From Tamaricihabitans halophyticus (GTDB lineage: Bacteria > Actinomycetota > Actinomycetes > Mycobacteriales > Pseudonocardiaceae), in contig NZ_SLXQ01000003.1 of NCBI RefSeq assembly GCF_004340875.1, positions 62,001 through 126,000 on the forward strand: a DNA stretch of 64,000 nucleotides, read 5' to 3'. The translations under genes and the position numbers were made by a program. Below the pieces are notes generated by a model. It saw only the letters and a program-made list of their open reading frames with translations, did not search any database and was not told the origin of the DNA. Shown piece after piece: positions 23,173 to 31,852 of the stretch. The stretch's first letter is position 1, and each line of letters begins with the position of its first letter.

Positions 23173-24093
23173 ATGAGTCTGAATCCCGATCTTGCCGTGC
23201 GTGGTGAGGTGGTCGAGCTGCTGCGCTACTACGACGCCGCGCCTGGCCGGCGTTCGCTGGTTGCCCGGATCGAGGGGCACCGATCCCTCGGCGCCCTCGA
23301 TCTGCCTGCTCGCGCATACCTCGGCCGTCGCGGACGAGGAGGCGCGGGCCGAATACGGCGCGCGGTACTTACTCGACAACTACCGCGACGAAGTCCTCGC
23401 CGACGTGGTGCTCACCGAGGGCGGTGGTTGGCCGCTCAGTGCCGGCCCCGCACCCAACTGTCCTGGGCGACCGCGGAGAAAGGCACCAGCTGGCTGCGTA
23501 TCTCGGTTCACGGTACGGCCGGCCATGCCGCCAATCCCTCCAATATGGACAATGCACTGGTGACCGCTGCCGAAGTGATCACCCGGCTGGCCACTCAGCA
23601 GGGCGAACCGGTGCCTGCTGAGCAGCTGACCGTGACGCCGACCGGAGTACGTGGCGGGATCGCGATCAACTCGATCCCGGAACTCGTCGAGATCGATGTG
23701 GACGCACGGACGTTGCCTGGCCAGGGGCGCGCCGAGGTGGTTGACGAACTGCGCACCGCGCTCGGTGACCTGCTCGACGTCGTCGAGCTGGACTGGCTAC
23801 ACGAACTGTATACCGCCTCGGCGCCGTCGAGTACGCGGCTACTGGACTCCGTACGGCGGATTGCCGATGACCTGGTGCCGGGCACCGAACTGGTGCCCAG
23901 CCTGGTCGTCGGATCTACCGACGCGGAGTACTTTCGCCAAGCCGGCGCGCGTGCCTACGGCTTCGCGATGACCTCCGACTACGCCTCCCCTGGTGAGTTC
24001 GCCGGGATGTTTCACGGCGCCAACGAGCGCATCGACGTACGCAGTCTGGAACTGTCCACGCGCCTCTGGGAACAGCTCGCGCGCACCTTCTAG
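23173..24093 (+). pseudogene. Decayed M20-family metallopeptidase
   Basis: The N terminus (MSLNPDLAVRGEVVELLRYY) and the C-terminal half (SVHGTAGHAANPSN, VRGGIAINSIPELVEIDVDA) are M20 peptidase-like in one frame. In between, the homologous segment DEEARAEYGARYLL...DVVLTEGGG is in the +1 frame, so there are at least two frameshifts. Between ARIEG and that segment the usual stretch with the metal-binding HxD and Asp is missing, a deletion I estimate at 80-90 residues. The product cannot be an active peptidase. The second half is still open and could in principle be translated. It lies just before a DoeA-like gene, so a substrate-processing partner has probably been lost. Confidence 0.75.
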
Positions 24094-24111
24094 TCCATAA
24101 AGGATCATGAG

Positions 24112-25302
24112 ATGACCACTACAGTGGATACCGGACAGCTGGCCTTCCCCGCTACCGAGTATGCCGAGCGGATCAGCCGGGTCCAGTATAGCGCGGAGAA
24201 GCGGGCACTGGACGCACTTGTCATCACCGACCCAAAGAACATCTGCTACCTCACCGGTTACGATGCCTATTCCTACTATGTCCCGCAGGCGCTGGTGGTT
24301 CCGGTAGGCGCGACGCCAGAGTTCTTGGTACTACGGCAGATCGATGTACCGGCCGCGCGCTGGACAACCCATCTGGCTACCGACCAGATCGTGGGCTATG
24401 GCGACGAGTACGTTACCGGCACGCTGCATCCGATGGGGTTGGTTGCCGAGCTGGTCGGCGCCAGCGGCTGGGGACGTGGGCGGATTGGCGTGGAGTTCGA
24501 CGGATCCTCGTTCAGTCCGAAAGGGATGCATGCGCTCGAGCAGGGGTTGCCGAACGCCAAGCTGGTCGACCTCGATCGCCTGGTCGAATGGGTCCGCACG
24601 GTCAAATCGGACCGGGAGATCCAGACGATGCGTGAAGCCGCGTTGCTCAGTGACCACGCGATGCGCACCGCCTTCCAGCGGATCGCGCCAGGGGTGCGCG
24701 AATCTGAAGTCGCCGCCGATACGCATGCCGCTATGGTGTCCGGAGTGGACGGAATTTATGGAACCGCGCCCTTCCCGCTGTTCCTGGCTTCCGGCGAACG
24801 TACCAACAATCCGCATCTGCGCTGGACGGACGCGACGTTTCGTGCCGGCCAGCCGACGATGATCGAACTGGGCGGTCACCGGTTCAACTACGCGGCTGGG
24901 CTGTCCCGCACGGTGTTTCTGGGTGAACCGCCGCCGGCCTATCGTGCCTTCGAGCAGGCCGTGCGCGAGGGCCTTGCCGCGGCGAGCGAAGTGTTGATCG
25001 CGGGTAATACCGCCGCGCGGGTCGAGCAGGTGTGGCGCGAGGTGATCGCGGCGCACGGCTACGCGAAGAACAGCAGGATCGGCTACTCGATCGGGATCTC
25101 GTTCCCGGACACCGGTTGGGTGGAGCGCACGGTGAGCCTGGCGCCGGATGATCACAGCGTGCTCCGGCCGAATATGACGATCCACCTGATGCTTGCCGTC
25201 TGGCTCGACCTGATCGGCTACTCGCTCAGTGAAACCTTCGTGGTGCGCGATGGCGCACCGGAAGGGCTTTCCGCGCTGCCGCGCGAGTTGCTGGTGAAGT
25301 AG
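24112..25302 (+). CDS. M24-family hydrolase, ectoine hydrolase (DoeA/EutD)-like
   Basis: The 396-residue protein has the two-domain creatinase/prolidase fold: N-terminal DPKNICYLTGYDAYSYYVPQ, then a pita-bread domain from about residue 170. The IVGYGDEYV...HPMGLVAELV region resembles ectoine hydrolases DoeA/EutD. The M24 metal ligands are mostly missing: MIELGG replaces the ID-x-G strand, the conserved His loop reads GISFPDTGW, and IHLMLAV replaces the FTIEPG glutamate. Like creatinase and EutD it is therefore probably metal-free. It may open a cyclic amidine or similar N-compound. AAAGGA precedes ATG 24112. The neighbouring GntR gene is its likely regulator. No ectoine deacetylase (EutE/DoeB) is in the window. 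Confidence 0.7.
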   Translation: MTTTVDTGQLAFPATEYAERISRVQYSAEKRALDALVITDPKNICYLTGYDAYSYYVPQALVVPVGATPEFLVLRQIDVPAARWTTHLATDQIVGYGDEYVTGTLHPMGLVAELVGASGWGRGRIGVEFDGSSFSPKGMHALEQGLPNAKLVDLDRLVEWVRTVKSDREIQTMREAALLSDHAMRTAFQRIAPGVRESEVAADTHAAMVSGVDGIYGTAPFPLFLASGERTNNPHLRWTDATFRAGQPTMIELGGHRFNYAAGLSRTVFLGEPPPAYRAFEQAVREGLAAASEVLIAGNTAARVEQVWREVIAAHGYAKNSRIGYSIGISFPDTGWVERTVSLAPDDHSVLRPNMTIHLMLAVWLDLIGYSLSETFVVRDGAPEGLSALPRELLVK

Positions 25303-25333
25303 TTGGCGAACCGCGTCGGCCGAGCCGGGGGCC

Positions 25334-25339
25334 TATACT
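25334..25339 (+). promoter_or_regulatory. -10 box of the leaderless GntR gene
   Basis: TATACT ends seven bases before GTG 25347, the same spacing as at the aroG leader. No ribosome site precedes the GTG. Confidence 0.55.
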
Positions 25340-25346
25340 CGCCGGC

Positions 25347-26144
25347 GTGATCGATACTCCAGATTTCCGGCGGGACCCGAACCTGAAGCTGAGCGATCAG
25401 GTGGTTTCCTTGCTGGAAGGCGAGATCGTGGACGGCACGTACCAGCCAGGTCAGCGACTGCCGACCGAAGTGGAGCTTTGCGAGCAGTTCGGGGTTTCCC
25501 GCAGTGTCGTGCGGGATGCGCTGCGCACGCTCGAGTCAATGGGGTTGGTACATGTCAAGCGGCGGCACGGGATCGTGGTCGCTGAGCCAAGCGGCGCGCA
25601 CCTTACGCATGCGCTGACCTTGCGGTTGCAGTGGTCCGAGATGACCATGGGCGACATCTTGGAAGCGCGGCGCGGGCTCGAGCAGGCGCTTGCCGCCGAG
25701 GCCGCGTGTCGTGGCACCGCGGCGGACTGGGCGCGGCTGCGGGCGGTCGTCGATCGGTTTCGTGCCCAGGTGCTCGCCGGCGAGCGGCAGGCCGCCTACG
25801 CGTCGCATTTGGAGTTTCACCTGTCGATCATGCGCGCTTTGCGCCTGCCGGCACTCGAGTTGATGCTCCAGCCGTTGCAGGAGATCATCGTGGTCAGTTC
25901 CATCCCGGTTGATCCGGCCGTCGCGGAAGCCTGGGATGTGGATTGCCATGCGGCGATCGTGGACGCGTTGGAGACCGGCTCGGATTCGGCGGCGCGGGAT
26001 GCGGTACGCAACCACTTCCAGCAGTCCGCGCGGCACGCGGATACCGAGTTCCAGAACCTGCTGTTCCGCGATGTTCGGAAACTCCCCGCGTACCAGGAGC
26101 TGGCGAGCCACATCTTCACCTACCGAGACGACCACTCCCCGTAA
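25347..26144 (+). CDS. FadR/FCD-subfamily GntR transcriptional regulator
   Basis: This 265-residue repressor-type protein has an N-terminal winged helix (about residues 12-78) with GQRLPTEVELCEQFGVSRSVVRDALRTLESMGLV. The all-helical FCD ligand domain follows (EARRGLEQALAAEAA, HLEFHLSIMRAL, VDCHAAIVDALETG); its His and Asp/Glu residues usually hold a metal near the ligand. Such regulators sense small organic acids. It follows the M24 gene by 44 bases and probably controls it, with the palindrome at 23147-23160 as a candidate site. Its stop codon TAA lies within the dispersed repeat element. Confidence 0.88.
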   Translation: MIDTPDFRRDPNLKLSDQVVSLLEGEIVDGTYQPGQRLPTEVELCEQFGVSRSVVRDALRTLESMGLVHVKRRHGIVVAEPSGAHLTHALTLRLQWSEMTMGDILEARRGLEQALAAEAACRGTAADWARLRAVVDRFRAQVLAGERQAAYASHLEFHLSIMRALRLPALELMLQPLQEIIVVSSIPVDPAVAEAWDVDCHAAIVDALETGSDSAARDAVRNHFQQSARHADTEFQNLLFRDVRKLPAYQELASHIFTYRDDHSP

Positions 26145-26165
26145 CCGCGTTCTTTAAGGTTAGCG
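26141..26165 (+). repeat. Dispersed 3'-end element, short form (copy 5)
   Basis: GTAACCGCGTTCTTTAAGG is followed by TTAGCG. The GntR stop codon TAA (26142-26144) is the element's own TAA. Confidence 0.75.
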
Positions 26166-26180
26166 ATGCTTGTGCTGGAC

Positions 26181-26191
26181 ATTCTGGATAT
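26181..26191 (+). promoter_or_regulatory. ATTCTGGATAT motif before the rrf2-type gene
   Basis: The same 11 bases recur at 26722-26732 before the AhpD-like gene. A shared site in front of the regulator and its neighbour fits autoregulation by the Rrf2 protein. Confidence 0.5.
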
Positions 26192-26205
26192 GTAAGGTCC
26201 GGGAT

Positions 26206-26682
26206 ATGCGGATGAGTGAAGGTGTGGAGTGGGCCATGCACACCTGCCTGAATCTGGCCTGGGTGGGCGCCGACCAAGCGGTACCCGCGGCCAGGCTCGC
26301 CGCGTTCTTCGAGTTGCCGGCCGCCTACCTGAACAAGCAGCTGCAGGCGCTGGTCCGGGCAGGCATCGTGCGCTCGGTGTCCGGGCCGCGCGGTGGCTTC
26401 CGGCTGGCGCGGGCCCCGGACGAGATCACGCCGATGGATATCGTCGCGGCGATCGAAGGCACCGAGGAGGCCTTTCGCTGCACGCAGATCGTCGCGCGGT
26501 CGCCGAGAGGCGATCCGACGGTGGATTACCGGAAGGGCTGCGCGGTCGCACGCACCATGCGCAAAGCCGACCTTGCTTGGCGTGCCGAGCTGGCCGCTCG
26601 CTCACTGGCCGACATCCAGGCCGACGTGGAACGCCACACCCCCACTATCGGTCAGGACATTCGCGGCTGGTTCGCGGCTTAG
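26206..26682 (+). CDS. Rrf2-family transcriptional regulator
   Basis: The roughly 158-residue protein has the Rrf2 winged helix: VEWAMHTCLNLA, LAAFFELPAAYLNKQLQALVRAGIVRSVSGPRGGFRLAR. Classical Fe-S members carry three clustered cysteines around residues 90-110. Here only two cysteines are seen after the HTH (FRCTQI and KGCAV), so a full cluster is unlikely; a redox or ligand switch is possible. The start is ATG 26206 or ATG 26212. The next gene encodes an AhpD-like protein with the same upstream motif, so the pair is probably an oxidative or electrophile response unit. Confidence 0.85.
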   Translation: MRMSEGVEWAMHTCLNLAWVGADQAVPAARLAAFFELPAAYLNKQLQALVRAGIVRSVSGPRGGFRLARAPDEITPMDIVAAIEGTEEAFRCTQIVARSPRGDPTVDYRKGCAVARTMRKADLAWRAELAARSLADIQADVERHTPTIGQDIRGWFAA

Positions 26683-26721
26683 CACGCCCTCGGTGCTGAT
26701 CGGCGGACTTGTCGACGCTTA

Positions 26722-26732
26722 ATTCTGGATAT
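26722..26732 (+). promoter_or_regulatory. ATTCTGGATAT motif before the AhpD-like gene
   Basis: This is an exact copy of the 26181-26191 motif, extended here to AATTCTGGATATTCAA. It lies 25 bases before ATG 26758. Confidence 0.55.
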
Positions 26733-26757
26733 TCAAGAGTGAGAATAAGGAGAAAAT

Positions 26758-27213
26758 ATGGAACCGCGGATGAACGTCATCAAGGCATACCCTGCCGGCT
26801 ACCAGGGCATGCTCGGACTCGGCAAGGCCGTTGCGGACAGTGAACTGCCCACGACGACGCTCGAGCTGATCAAGCTCCGCGCGAGCCAGATCAACGGCTG
26901 CGGGCTCTGTGTGGATATGCACGCCTACGACGCGAAGCAGCAGGGCGAGACCGACGAGCGGCTCTGGTCGGTCGCCGCGTGGCGGGAGGCGCCATATTTC
27001 ACCGATGCGGAACGGGCCGCGCTCGCGCTCACCGAGGCGGCGACTCGGCTGAGCGAGCGGCCGGAGGGCGTGCCGGACGACGTCTGGCAGGACGCGGCCA
27101 AGCACTTCCCCGAGGACCAGCTTGCCGCGCTGGTCTACGCGATCGCCATGATCAACGCGTGGAACCGGATCAACGTCACGATCCGGCAGGTGGCCGGCGC
27201 CTACCGGCGCTGA
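26758..27213 (+). CDS. Carboxymuconolactone decarboxylase / AhpD-like alkylhydroperoxidase
   Basis: The 151-residue protein carries the AhpD-type signature: LIKLRASQINGCGLCVDMH, whose CxxC plus following His form the peroxidatic site, then DERLWSVAAWREAPYFTDAERAAL split over two helices. Such proteins reduce peroxides or help detoxify electrophiles in the cytoplasm. AAGGAG at 26747-26752 marks the start. It follows the Rrf2 gene by 75 bases with a shared upstream motif, which suggests direct control by that regulator. Confidence 0.85.
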   Translation: MEPRMNVIKAYPAGYQGMLGLGKAVADSELPTTTLELIKLRASQINGCGLCVDMHAYDAKQQGETDERLWSVAAWREAPYFTDAERAALALTEAATRLSERPEGVPDDVWQDAAKHFPEDQLAALVYAIAMINAWNRINVTIRQVAGAYRR

Positions 27214-27230
27214 TCCCGGCTGGCTACCCC

Positions 27231-27264
27231 CAGTGGCCGCAAGCTCCCTAAAGATTGCGGTCAC
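27231..27264 (-). repeat. Dispersed 3'-end element, long form (copy 6)
   Basis: On the minus strand it begins GTGACCGCAATCTTTAGGG and ends CTTGCGGCCACTG. It sits between the convergent AhpD-like and lpd genes. Confidence 0.75.
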
Positions 27265-27280
27265 CGAGGGTGTCGCCAGA

Positions 27281-28666
27281 CTAGAAGTTGATCATGTGAC
27301 CGGCCAGGCCGTGTACGGCCTCCTTGACCGCTTCGCTGAGCGTCGGATGCGCGTGCACATTGCGGGAAACCTCGTGCACGGTCAGATCCCACTGCTGCGC
27401 CAGCGTCAACTCCGGTAGCAGCTCGGTGACATCCGGCCCGATCATATGCGCGCCAAGCAGCTCACCGTGCTTACCATCGCTGAGCACCTTCACGAAGCCA
27501 GTGGAATCGCCCAGCCCATGGGCCTTCCCGTTCGCCATGAACGGGAACTTCGCCACCTGCACATCGAAGCCGCGCTCCCGCGCCTGCTCCTCGGTCCAGC
27601 CAAAGCTCGCGATCTGCGGCTGGCAGTACGTCGCGCGCGGGATCATCGGGAAGTCCAGCTCCATGGTCTCCGCCCCGGCGATCGTCTCCGCCGCGATGAT
27701 GCCCATCGACTCCGCCGCATGCGCCAGCATCAACTTCGCCGTGACATCCCCGATCGCGAAGATATGCGGCACATTCGTCCGCCCCCGAGTGTCCACATCG
27801 ATCGCACCGCGGTCGGTAACCGCTACCCCGGTGTTCGCCAGCCCGTAGCCGTCCACCCTCGGCTGGAAACCGATGGCCTGTAACACCTTGTCCGCCCGTA
27901 GTGTCTGCTGCTCGCCGTTCGCCGACACCGTCACCGCAACATCGGTCCCAGTGTCCGTAATGGACTCAACGCGAGTCGAAGTGAGTACCTTCACACCCAG
28001 GCGCTTGTACTGCTTCGCAAGCTCCTTCGACACCTCGGCGTCCTCGGTCGGCACCATCCGGTCAAGGAACTCGACGATCGTCACGTCCACGCCGTAGTTC
28101 TTGAGCACGTACGCGAACTCCACGCCGATCGCGCCCGCGCCGGCGATAATGACGCTGTTCGGCAGTTCGGCATCGAGGATCTGCTCCTCGTAAGTCACCA
28201 CCCGCTCGGAAAGTTGCGTTCCCGGCAGCAGCTTCGTGGTTGCGCCCGCGGCGATGATGCAGTTGTCGAACGTAACGGTCTGGCCGTTCACCTCAATGCT
28301 GTTTGGCCCGGTGAACGTGCCCCGCCCGTCGAATTCGGTGATCTTGTTCTTCTTCATCAGGAAGTGCACACCCTTGACGCGCCCGTCCGCGACATCCCTG
28401 CTGCGCTTATGCGCCACGCCGTAGTCGAAGTCGACCGAACCCTGCACGGATATCCCGAACGTACTTGCCTGATGGGTGAACAGATGTGCGAGTTCGGCGT
28501 TGCGCAGCAGCGCCTTCGACGGGATACAGCCAACATTCAGGCAAACCCCGCCCCAGTAGCGCTCCTCGATGATCGCGGTGTTGAACCCGAGCTGAGCTGA
28601 GCGGATCGCAGCCACGTATCCGCCGGGGCCCGCGCCGAGGACGACGACATCAAAGTGTGTGCTCAT
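27281..28666 (-). CDS. lpd: Dihydrolipoyl dehydrogenase (E3)
   Basis: The 461-residue flavoprotein has an N-terminal FAD motif [21 protein letters not shown], the redox disulfide [13 protein letters not shown], a second nucleotide motif [20 protein letters not shown], and the C-terminal catalytic His-Glu pair ([13 protein letters not shown]). It re-oxidises lipoamide of 2-oxoacid and acetoin dehydrogenase complexes with NAD. Neither of the two E1/E2 sets at 3680-6872 and 10663-13830 has its own E3 gene, so this housekeeping Lpd (similar to mycobacterial LpdC) probably serves them. It stands alone, on the minus strand. Confidence 0.93.
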   Translation of the reverse strand: MSTHFDVVVLGAGPGGYVAAIRSAQLGFNTAIIEERYWGGVCLNVGCIPSKALLRNAELAHLFTHQASTFGISVQGSVDFDYGVAHKRSRDVADGRVKGVHFLMKKNKITEFDGRGTFTGPNSIEVNGQTVTFDNCIIAAGATTKLLPGTQLSERVVTYEEQILDAELPNSVIIAGAGAIGVEFAYVLKNYGVDVTIVEFLDRMVPTEDAEVSKELAKQYKRLGVKVLTSTRVESITDTGTDVAVTVSANGEQQTLRADKVLQAIGFQPRVDGYGLANTGVAVTDRGAIDVDTRGRTNVPHIFAIGDVTAKLMLAHAAESMGIIAAETIAGAETMELDFPMIPRATYCQPQIASFGWTEEQARERGFDVQVAKFPFMANGKAHGLGDSTGFVKVLSDGKHGELLGAHMIGPDVTELLPELTLAQQWDLTVHEVSRNVHAHPTLSEAVKEAVHGLAGHMINF

Positions 28667-28785
28667 ACCCGCACACTATCCCGAGGAACCGACCACCCGG
28701 CACCAGGCAAGTAGGTTGCGGTGAGCCCCGGGCCCCGACAAAACACCGGGGCCCACCGCTATTCAGGGTGGCTATATGGTGCGCG

Positions 28786-30135
28786 CTAACACGACTCGCG
28801 CGCGACGGTGAGCAGCTCCGCGCGGTCAACCACCTTAACCCGTTCCCGGTTCGTCCGCTCACCAAGTGCCATCTCGTGTGCATTAATTCTGCGCCAACCT
28901 GGCCAGTCCGTATAGGAAATACCGCGTTGCGAAAGGAATTCCTCGATTGCCGCCGGGTCTCTGTTCGGCGCCCTTGCCAGCAGCGGCTCGTCCGCGAGCA
29001 GGCTCTGTACCGTTTCAAGAGCATCACCCTTGGTGTGGCCGATCAAACCGACCGGACCGCGTTTGATCCAACCCGTGGTGTACATCCCAGGGATCTGTTC
29101 CCCGTCGAGATCGAGGATTCGCCCAGCCTGGTTCGGAATCGTGCCGGTGCGATGATCGAAAGGTAGGTCCGCGGCATGCGAACTGAGATAGCCAACCGCG
29201 CGATACACCTGGCCAACCGGCCAATCCCGCAACTCGCCGGTGCCCCGGACGGTCCCGTCGCCGGTGAGTTCGGTGCGTTCGGTGCGCAGTCCACTCACCC
29301 GGTCCGTGCCGAGCACCGCAACCGGAGCCTGCAAGAAGTGCAGATGCAGCTTGTACGGTCGATCGCCCGGTTCGCGAATTGCCCACTCCTGCAAGGTTTT
29401 CACCACGAGTTCGGTCTGCCGGTGCGCGCGAATCTCGGCGAGGCTGCCGGCGTCGAACTCGATATCCGCCGGGTCGACCACCACTTCGACGTTCGGTGAG
29501 TGGTCCAGCTCGCGCAGTTCCAGCGGGGTGAACTTGGCCTGCGCCGGTCCACGTCGTCCGAACACGTGCACATCGGTGACCGCGCTACTCGCCAGGCCGC
29601 GGTAGACGTTCGGCGGGATCTCCGTGCTGCTCAACTCATCCGCCGTTTTCGCGAGCATCCTGGCGACATCCAGTGCGACATTGCCGGCGCCGAGCACGGC
29701 GACCTGGGTGGCATCCAATGGCCAGGTGCGCGGCACATCCGGGTGCCCGTCGTACCAGGACACGAAGTCCGCCGCGCCGAAGCTGCCAGGTAACTCGATA
29801 CCCGGGATGTCCAGTGCGCGATCCTGGTCCGCGCCGGTCGACAGTACGACCGCGTCGTAGTACGCGCGCAGCTCGTCCAGTTTGATATCCGTGCCGTAGG
29901 CCACGTTGCCGAACAGGCGCAGCTGCCCGCGCGCCATGATCTGCTCGAGCGCCTGCACGATCCCCTTGATCCGCGGATGGTCCGGCGCGACTCCGTAGCG
30001 GACCAACCCGAATGGCGCTGGTAGCCGTTCGAACAGGTCCACCTGGGCGTCCGGCCGCGATTTCACCAGGTTGTCCGCAGTGTAAATGCCGGCAGGCCCG
30101 GCCCCGATGATCGCCACTCGCAACGGATGCGCCAT
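28786..30135 (-). CDS. fprA: Ferredoxin-NADP reductase (FprA, adrenodoxin-reductase type)
   Basis: The 449-residue flavoprotein starts VAIIGAGPAGIYTADNL and contains RYGVAPDHPRIKG, AVLGAGNVALDVARML for NADP, VFGRRGPAQAKFTPLELREL, and the C-terminal GWIKRGPVGLIGHTKGDA. These are the marks of FprA/adrenodoxin reductases, which pass electrons from NADPH to ferredoxins, for example for P450s. A P450 is encoded at 51685. An IdeR/DtxR-type box lies 32 bases upstream of the start, so expression should be repressed by iron. Confidence 0.92.
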   Translation of the reverse strand: MAHPLRVAIIGAGPAGIYTADNLVKSRPDAQVDLFERLPAPFGLVRYGVAPDHPRIKGIVQALEQIMARGQLRLFGNVAYGTDIKLDELRAYYDAVVLSTGADQDRALDIPGIELPGSFGAADFVSWYDGHPDVPRTWPLDATQVAVLGAGNVALDVARMLAKTADELSSTEIPPNVYRGLASSAVTDVHVFGRRGPAQAKFTPLELRELDHSPNVEVVVDPADIEFDAGSLAEIRAHRQTELVVKTLQEWAIREPGDRPYKLHLHFLQAPVAVLGTDRVSGLRTERTELTGDGTVRGTGELRDWPVGQVYRAVGYLSSHAADLPFDHRTGTIPNQAGRILDLDGEQIPGMYTTGWIKRGPVGLIGHTKGDALETVQSLLADEPLLARAPNRDPAAIEEFLSQRGISYTDWPGWRRINAHEMALGERTNRERVKVVDRAELLTVARESC

Positions 30136-30166
30136 GCGTTTCAGTCCCTTTCTATCAACGCGACTC

Positions 30167-30185
30167 TTAGGTAAGGCTAGCCTAA
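30167..30185 (-). promoter_or_regulatory. IdeR/DtxR iron box upstream of fprA
   Basis: TTAGGTAAGGCTAGCCTAA matches the known 19-bp iron-box consensus TTAGGTTAGGCTAACCTAA at 17 positions and is nearly palindromic. It is 32-50 bases upstream of the fprA ATG and 38 bases upstream of divergent pabA. Confidence 0.85.
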
Positions 30186-30209
30186 TTTACGCTGTGGAAG
30201 CGAGCCCCG

Positions 30210-30215
30210 TAGGCT
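30210..30215 (+). promoter_or_regulatory. Candidate -10 box of leaderless pabA
   Basis: TAGGCT ends seven bases before ATG 30223, and no ribosome site is seen. Confidence 0.5.
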
Positions 30216-30222
30216 GGTCGGC

Positions 30223-30858
30223 ATGCGAGTGCTGGTGATCGACAACTACGACAGCTTCGTCTACAACCTCGTCCAGTACCTTGCGCAGCTCGGCGCCGAA
30301 TGCACCGTGCGGCGCAATGACGAGGTTTCCCTGGACGAGCTGTCCGCCGTGGACGGCGTGCTGGTCTCACCGGGCCCTGGCACGCCGGAACGCGCCGGGT
30401 TGACCATGGACGCGGTTCGCCGCTGCGCCGCCGAGCGGATACCTATGCTCGGTGTTTGCCTTGGGCACCAGGCAATCGGGGCGGTATGGGGCGCGACCGT
30501 GGATCGTGCGCCCGAACTCCTGCACGGGAAGACGAGTGAGGTGCAGCACTCCTCGGTAGGCGTGCTTGCTGGGCTGCCGCAGCCGTTCACCGCGACCAGG
30601 TACCACTCGCTGACCGTGCTGCCGGAGACGATCCCCGACGAGTTCGAGGTCACCGCGCGTACCGCATCCGGCATCGTGATGGCCATGCGGCACAGGGAAC
30701 TGCCAATGGAAGGTGTGCAGTTCCACCCGGAGTCGGTGCTCACCGAAGGTGGCCACCGGATGCTGGCGAACTGGCTGGCGGCCTGTGGTTACCCCGTCGC
30801 GGATGAACTCGTTACCGAGCTAGAAGACGGGATGCGCGCGTTGACGCGTCAGGCGTAG
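30223..30858 (+). CDS. pabA: Aminodeoxychorismate / anthranilate synthase glutamine amidotransferase (component II)
   Basis: The 211-residue class I amidotransferase has [25 protein letters not shown], the nucleophile in [11 protein letters not shown], and the His-Glu pair in [14 protein letters not shown]. It releases ammonia from glutamine for chorismate amination in folate or tryptophan synthesis. It holds the place of Rv0013 (trpG/pabA) next to the pknB operon. No component I gene is adjacent, so it may serve both partners. The start ATG 30223 appears leaderless behind TAGGCT. Confidence 0.9.
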   Translation: MRVLVIDNYDSFVYNLVQYLAQLGAECTVRRNDEVSLDELSAVDGVLVSPGPGTPERAGLTMDAVRRCAAERIPMLGVCLGHQAIGAVWGATVDRAPELLHGKTSEVQHSSVGVLAGLPQPFTATRYHSLTVLPETIPDEFEVTARTASGIVMAMRHRELPMEGVQFHPESVLTEGGHRMLANWLAACGYPVADELVTELEDGMRALTRQA

Positions 30859-30892
30859 CGCCCGGCGGTCCCGCCGAACGAAGGGACAGCGG

Positions 30893-31828
30893 ATGGCACA
30901 GCGGGAATGGACGGCCGCGGATATCCCCGATCAGACCGGCCGGTACGCCGTGGTTACCGGCGCGAACTCCGGTCTCGGTCTGGTCACCGCACGCGAGCTG
31001 GCCAGGGCCGGCGCCACGGTGGTGCTTGCCTGCCGGGACACGCAGAAGGGCGAGCAGGCCGCCGAACTGATCACCAAGCAGATACCGAACGCGAAACTGG
31101 CGGTGCGCGCGCTCGATCTCGCGGACCTCGCCTCGGTACAGGATTTCGCTGAGGGCTACGCCGCCGAGTACGAGCGGCTGGACCTGCTGATCAACAATGC
31201 CGGGGTGATGGCGCTGCCGCGCCGGCTCACCGCGGACGGTTTCGAGATGCAGTTCGGCACCAACCATCTCGGGCATTTCGCGCTCACCGGCCGGCTGCTT
31301 GGTCCGCTGCGGGCGGCGGAAACGCCGGCGCGGGTGGTCACCGTATCCAGCACGCTGCACCAGATCGGCCGGATCAACTTCGGTGATCTACACGGCGCGC
31401 GCCGCTACCAGAAATGGCTGGCGTACGGCCAATCGAAACTCGCCAACCTGCTGTTTGCCTTCGAACTACAGCGCAAATTCGAGGACGCGGGCGCACCGCA
31501 GCGTAGCTTCGCGGCACATCCCGGGTACGCCTCGACCAACCTGCAGACCACTGGCCCGCAGATGTCCGGCAGCGCGCTGAACGAGCAGGTGATGCGGCTG
31601 GCCAACCAGGTGTTCGCGCAGGATGCCGCGCATGGCGCGCTGCCCAGTCTGTACGGGGCAACCAAGGAAGACCTGGCCGGCGGCAGCTACCTCGGCCCCG
31701 GCGGGTTGTTCGGCACGCGCGGCTACCCGCGCGTGGTCGGCTGCAGTCGCGCCGCACGGGATCGTACCGCCGCCGCGCGACTCTGGGAGGTCAGCGAACA
31801 GCTCACCGGAGTGCGCTACACGCTGTAA
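30893..31828 (+). CDS. Short-chain dehydrogenase/reductase
   Basis: The 311-residue protein has the SDR cofactor motif TGANSGLG near residue 24, LINNAGVM, a serine in [11 protein letters not shown] and the catalytic YGQSK. The N-terminal [17 protein letters not shown] and the length resemble retinol-dehydrogenase-like SDRs of mycobacteria. AAGGGA precedes ATG 30893. It sits 34 bases after pabA and may be co-transcribed, but a folate role is not implied. The substrate is unknown. The TAA stop belongs to the dispersed repeat element. Confidence 0.85.
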   Translation: MAQREWTAADIPDQTGRYAVVTGANSGLGLVTARELARAGATVVLACRDTQKGEQAAELITKQIPNAKLAVRALDLADLASVQDFAEGYAAEYERLDLLINNAGVMALPRRLTADGFEMQFGTNHLGHFALTGRLLGPLRAAETPARVVTVSSTLHQIGRINFGDLHGARRYQKWLAYGQSKLANLLFAFELQRKFEDAGAPQRSFAAHPGYASTNLQTTGPQMSGSALNEQVMRLANQVFAQDAAHGALPSLYGATKEDLAGGSYLGPGGLFGTRGYPRVVGCSRAARDRTAAARLWEVSEQLTGVRYTL

Positions 31829-31849
31829 CCGCGTTCTTTAAGGTTAGCG
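31825..31849 (+). repeat. Dispersed 3'-end element, short form (copy 7)
   Basis: GTAACCGCGTTCTTTAAGG followed by TTAGCG is identical to copy 5 over 25 bases. It supplies the SDR stop codon (31826-31828) and lies between the convergent SDR and pknB genes. Confidence 0.8.
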
Positions 31850-31852
31850 CTG

